Part shown: piece by piece, positions 19,436 to 21,489 of the stretch
Numbering within the stretch: the first letter of the stretch is position 1
Layout of the letters: each line of letters opens with the position of its first letter
Virus record (IMG/VR): IMGVR_UViG_3300025872_000361
Location: 1-21,489 of that record
Strand: one strand, 5' to 3'
DNA length: 21,489 nt
From: a virus
Position numbers and translations under genes: made by a program
The notes under the pieces: model-generated
What the model saw: only the letters and a program-made list of their open reading frames with translations
Told to the model about the DNA's origin: nothing
Databases searched by the model: none

Positions 19436-20204
19436 CAGCTCTTGGGAGTCGCTCAAGCCTGTCAAACACTCGCTCGTCCAACCAGAGAGGCTTCATGTGG
19501 GTAGTGCGTACACCAGTATGAATGTGGATCGGAATGTCGAGCGCACCAGCACGCGTGCAAAAGCTCAGGTCTTCTGAGATGGTCGCATTCACACTGGTAT
19601 TGAACACAGGAGAATACCAACAATTCCCATTTGCTTCTGCGATCTTCTCGAACACAGATCGATGGATGAGGATGCACGCACTACCGGTACCGGCAACACG
19701 CGTCACAGCATCACGCTCGTAGTCCAGACGCGCATGGAAACCCTGTCTCCCATCTGGCAGCTGGACCCAATCAAAGATGGTCGGAGAAGGTTCGACCAGG
19801 AATCCACCAGCACCATCTGGTGCTTCTTCTCGCATTGAGAAACAGAGACCACCAACAATTGGACGTTCCACAGGGTCTGCTGCTTCCATGAGTCGCTCGA
19901 CTGTATTGGGAAGGAATCCCATATCAGTATCGATCCACCACAACCAGTCAGCAGACCTGCTCTGCATGAAGCTCATGACAGCATCATTGCGAGCCTGAAT
20001 GATGCCACCAGTCCCATAACGCGTGGCCAACCAACCAGTCCCAATGACCTGTTGCTTATTGCCAACGTCATAGGAGATCAGATTCATCATGGACTGATGC
20101 CAAGAATGAGTGACCTGATTGCCATGCACATAACAGATCGTGACCTTATGTGCAGGGTTTAGCGACGGAAGCTGATTGTTGGAGCGAGGCTTACGAGTCT
20201 TCAT
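19428..20204 (-). CDS. GT-A glycosyltransferase (family 2-like)
   Basis: This 258-residue protein has an Asn/basic start and a Rossmann-type opening (KVTICYVHGNQVTHSW). IIQARNDAVMSFMQ follows, then WLWWIDTDMGFLP with the metal-binding DXD motif at 92-94. IVGGLCFSMR, RVAGTGSACILIHRSVFEKI and SEDLSFCTRA (Glu211, Asp212) are typical of phage GT-A enzymes in head modules. They transfer a sugar from a nucleotide donor. In some mycobacteriophages, similar enzymes glycosylate capsid and tail proteins. The gene follows the post-capsid gene with a 14-base overlap, so virion modification is the leading idea. Confidence 0.85.
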   Translation of the reverse strand: MKTRKPRSNNQLPSLNPAHKVTICYVHGNQVTHSWHQSMMNLISYDVGNKQQVIGTGWLATRYGTGGIIQARNDAVMSFMQSRSADWLWWIDTDMGFLPNTVERLMEAADPVERPIVGGLCFSMREEAPDGAGGFLVEPSPTIFDWVQLPDGRQGFHARLDYERDAVTRVAGTGSACILIHRSVFEKIAEANGNCWYSPVFNTSVNATISEDLSFCTRAGALDIPIHIHTGVRTTHMKPLWLDERVFDRLERLPRADA

Positions 20205-20424
20205 GCTTCACCACGCGTCGCTCACCAGGAGCTCGAGTCGCACGCTCGACTGGTGCTTGCTCTACCGTCCGACGAATCTTCACAGGCTGCGTAGCGAACA
20301 GGTCTCGTCGAGCCTTCACGAAAGGATCGTCGGAATCCCAAGGTTCATTCTGTGTGAGCTGTACCGGCAGACCAGTCGCAGGGTTGGTTGCCCACACATC
20401 TTCCTTTGCAAATACCACACGCAC
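20191..20424 (-). CDS. Small post-capsid protein
   Basis: This is a 77-residue protein from the GTG at 20424, with TGGAGG ten bases upstream. The frame continues to a TTG at 20520, but that start would fall inside a hairpin. It begins MRVVFAKEDVWATNPATGLP and contains WDSDDPFVKARRDLF, then VEQAPVERATRAPGERR. This is the pattern of short proteins that follow the capsid gene in many actinophages (a small strand part, then a D-D-P-x-V-x-x-R motif, then a charged A-P-G-E tail). Their role is not settled. Confidence 0.75.
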   Translation of the reverse strand: MRVVFAKEDVWATNPATGLPVQLTQNEPWDSDDPFVKARRDLFATQPVKIRRTVEQAPVERATRAPGERRVVKHEDS

Positions 20425-20448
20425 GCTGCTTGAGCCTCCACATGATTG

Positions 20449-20487
20449 TGCTCCGGTATCGAGAGCAGCCTTCCCGATACCGGAGCA
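20449..20487 (-). promoter_or_regulatory. Hairpin 2 after the capsid gene
   Basis: A perfect 13-bp stem, TGCTCCGGTATCG paired with CGATACCGGAGCA, has a 13-base loop. It lies between the capsid stop and the small post-capsid gene. It has no T run on either side, so RNA processing or message stability is as likely as termination. Confidence 0.7.
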
Positions 20488-20513
20488 GAAATCAGATGGG
20501 CTGCTGATGTAGA

Positions 20514-20556
20514 TGAGCAATCCAGTCCAGGCTTCCCCACCTGGACTGGATGCTCA
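20514..20556 (-). promoter_or_regulatory. Hairpin 1 after the capsid gene
   Basis: The arms TCCAGTCCAGG and CCTGGACTGGA have an eight-base loop. Beyond one bulged A the stem extends by TGAGCA pairing with TGCTCA, giving 17 pairs. It begins 19 bases after the capsid stop codon. In the leftward direction no T run follows, so it may protect the capsid message or allow partial termination. A TTTTT run lies only on the capsid side. Confidence 0.75.
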
Positions 20557-20575
20557 CCAGTTTTTAGCTTGCAGA

Positions 20576-21489
20576 TCAGGTGTTCTGCAGGAGCCGAAAA
20601 CCGTTGTCGTTCACAGAGTCGAAACCGTGACGAGCAACAGCGTAGAAACCACGCTGACCAGTCGGTCGCGAATTCGCGCCGAACAGGTGCGGAACCAGCT
20701 CGAGCGTCATACCAGCACGCTGCGCGATGACGAAATTGCTGAAGTCACCACACACCAGAATATTGGCCACACCAGTCGTACCGGTCCAGTCGGGCGCGTA
20801 ATCCGTAGTGTAGACAGGACGACCGAACAGGTTGCCAATGCCACCTTCGGCAAGGTTGACAGTGTAGTAAGCACCATCACTCGTCGCCGCGAGGCTACGA
20901 ATCTGGTTCTCGACGCCGGCAGACATGATCCACGACGCGTTACCACGGTAACGCTCAGGAACAGACTTCCAGAGCTTCAGCAGATCGACAGCCGCAAAGG
21001 TGCCAGCAGTCGTCAGCTTCACCTCAGAAGCAGCCGTCTGGTCGATAGCAGTGAAGATACCGAAAGGCTGCGACGAACCAGAGCCAGTAATGGTCTGAGC
21101 AGCAACCAGGTCGATGTAGCCCTGGTCAAGCAGCGCACGCATCTCCTCCGCGAACGAAGGGTAATCCTGCCCAATCTCGAGGCTGAACGGAACGAAACCA
21201 GCAGCCTTGTAAACAGGGATCGAAGGCTGCGCGAGAGTCGGAGCATCGTCCGAAACCTGCGCGGCTTCTGCGTCATACGACCACGAAACACCAGCAGACG
21301 AAACACCCTTCCATTCGTCAGTAGTGATCGTGATGGTGCGCGCGATCTGAAGCACCGGAGCAGCAGCCGCCCCGCTCGTCAATAGAATTGTCGGATCGAC
21401 GAGCACAGGAATTCCGAACCCACCAGCAGTATCAGTACCTTCGCTCATGGCGCGATACTCATTGACAGCAGCAGACTCTTCAGCGGTCC
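20576..21489 (-). CDS. Major capsid protein, HK97 fold (5' end outside window)
   Basis: The last 303 residues are visible; the frame stays open to the window edge, so the true start lies beyond 21489. The internal ATG at 21448 is not the start, because the residues before it (YRAMSEGTDTAGGFGIPVLV) continue the family pattern. Further HK97 segments are FVPFSLEIGQDYPSFAEEMR, GSGSSQPFGIFTAID and LWKSVPERYRGNASWIMS, then FGRPVYTTDYAP and ILVCGDFSNFVIAQRAGMTLEL. The end reads GQRGFYAVARHGFDSV plus NDNGFRLL. It forms the icosahedral shell. Two hairpins follow the stop, which suits high expression relative to later genes. Confidence 0.95.
   Translation of the reverse strand, partial: TAEESAAVNEYRAMSEGTDTAGGFGIPVLVDPTILLTSGAAAAPVLQIARTITITTDEWKGVSSAGVSWSYDAEAAQVSDDAPTLAQPSIPVYKAAGFVPFSLEIGQDYPSFAEEMRALLDQGYIDLVAAQTITGSGSSQPFGIFTAIDQTAASEVKLTTAGTFAAVDLLKLWKSVPERYRGNASWIMSAGVENQIRSLAATSDGAYYTVNLAEGGIGNLFGRPVYTTDYAPDWTGTTGVANILVCGDFSNFVIAQRAGMTLELVPHLFGANSRPTGQRGFYAVARHGFDSVNDNGFRLLQNT

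Noticed and set aside
20425-20520. TTG start at 20520 for the post-capsid gene
   Set aside because: The start would lie in the stem of a hairpin and the first 32 residues do not match the family. The GTG at 20424 has TGGAGG at a normal distance and gives the usual length.
20513-21385. 290-codon open frame on the plus strand opposite the capsid gene
   Set aside because: It is antisense to a clear capsid gene, is Arg/Ser-rich with no recognisable pattern and has no ribosome site. It arises from the third-base bias of the capsid codons.
21446-21448. ATG at 21448 as start of the capsid gene
   Set aside because: Residues upstream to the edge continue the family sequence without a stop, so the gene is cut by the window.

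Overview
The window is about 21.5 kb of a siphovirus genome that very probably infects an actinobacterium. The phage call rests on an ordered run of virion genes on the minus strand: HK97-type major capsid, gp6-like connector, tail terminator, tail tube, tail assembly chaperone with a -1 frameshift, 848-residue tape measure, tail hub and fibres. The host call is an inference. It rests on a WhiB-family iron-sulfur regulator, an r1t-type holin, and an ATPase N-terminus and connector proteins of the kind common in actinophages. Base composition is close to balanced, which is low for phages of Mycobacterium or Streptomyces. I see no integrase, tRNA, CRISPR array or insertion sequence. Terminase, portal and protease genes would lie beyond the right edge.

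Left block (1-4140, minus strand). These are tightly packed, probably early genes, transcribed leftward: six unrecognised or small membrane proteins, a secreted lysozyme-like protein with a Ser/Thr-rich stalk, a small putative PD-(D/E)XK nuclease, a WhiB protein with an added C-terminal zinc finger, a tiny Cys/His-rich protein, a RecB/Cas4-type exonuclease and the start of an AAA-type ATPase. The last two are a plausible recombination or replication pair.

Divergent control region (4141-4333). This non-coding stretch holds a good SigA-like promoter firing rightward (perfect TTGACA, 17-bp spacer). Two inverted copies of CCGACAAA(A)GAC flank it and look like a repressor operator. The promoter drives five small plus-strand genes (4334-5471), the last encoding a helix-turn-helix protein. 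A strong hairpin at 5485-5537 ends this unit and lies where it converges with the late operon.

Right block (5565-21489, minus strand). This is one long late operon read from right to left. In transcription order it has: major capsid (its start lies outside the window); two strong intercistronic hairpins; a short post-capsid protein; a GT-A glycosyltransferase; a polytopic GT-C-like membrane protein; connector; tail terminator; a 54-residue protein; tail tube; tail assembly chaperone G/GT; an HK97 gp10-like protein in an unusual place; tape measure; hub with a LamG-like insertion; a jelly-roll fibre; a membrane coiled-coil protein; an unknown protein; a metallophosphoesterase; an acidic protein; a zinc ribbon; a holin; several small fibre or baseplate proteins; and an amidase endolysin. 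Genes mostly join by ATGA, GTGA, TGATG or short overlaps, so translation is probably coupled. The features most worth follow-up are the paired glycosyltransferases beside the capsid gene, the stalked lysozyme outside the lysis region, the frameshift site, several overlapping small genes, and an extreme excess of short palindromes such as GCTCGAGC.
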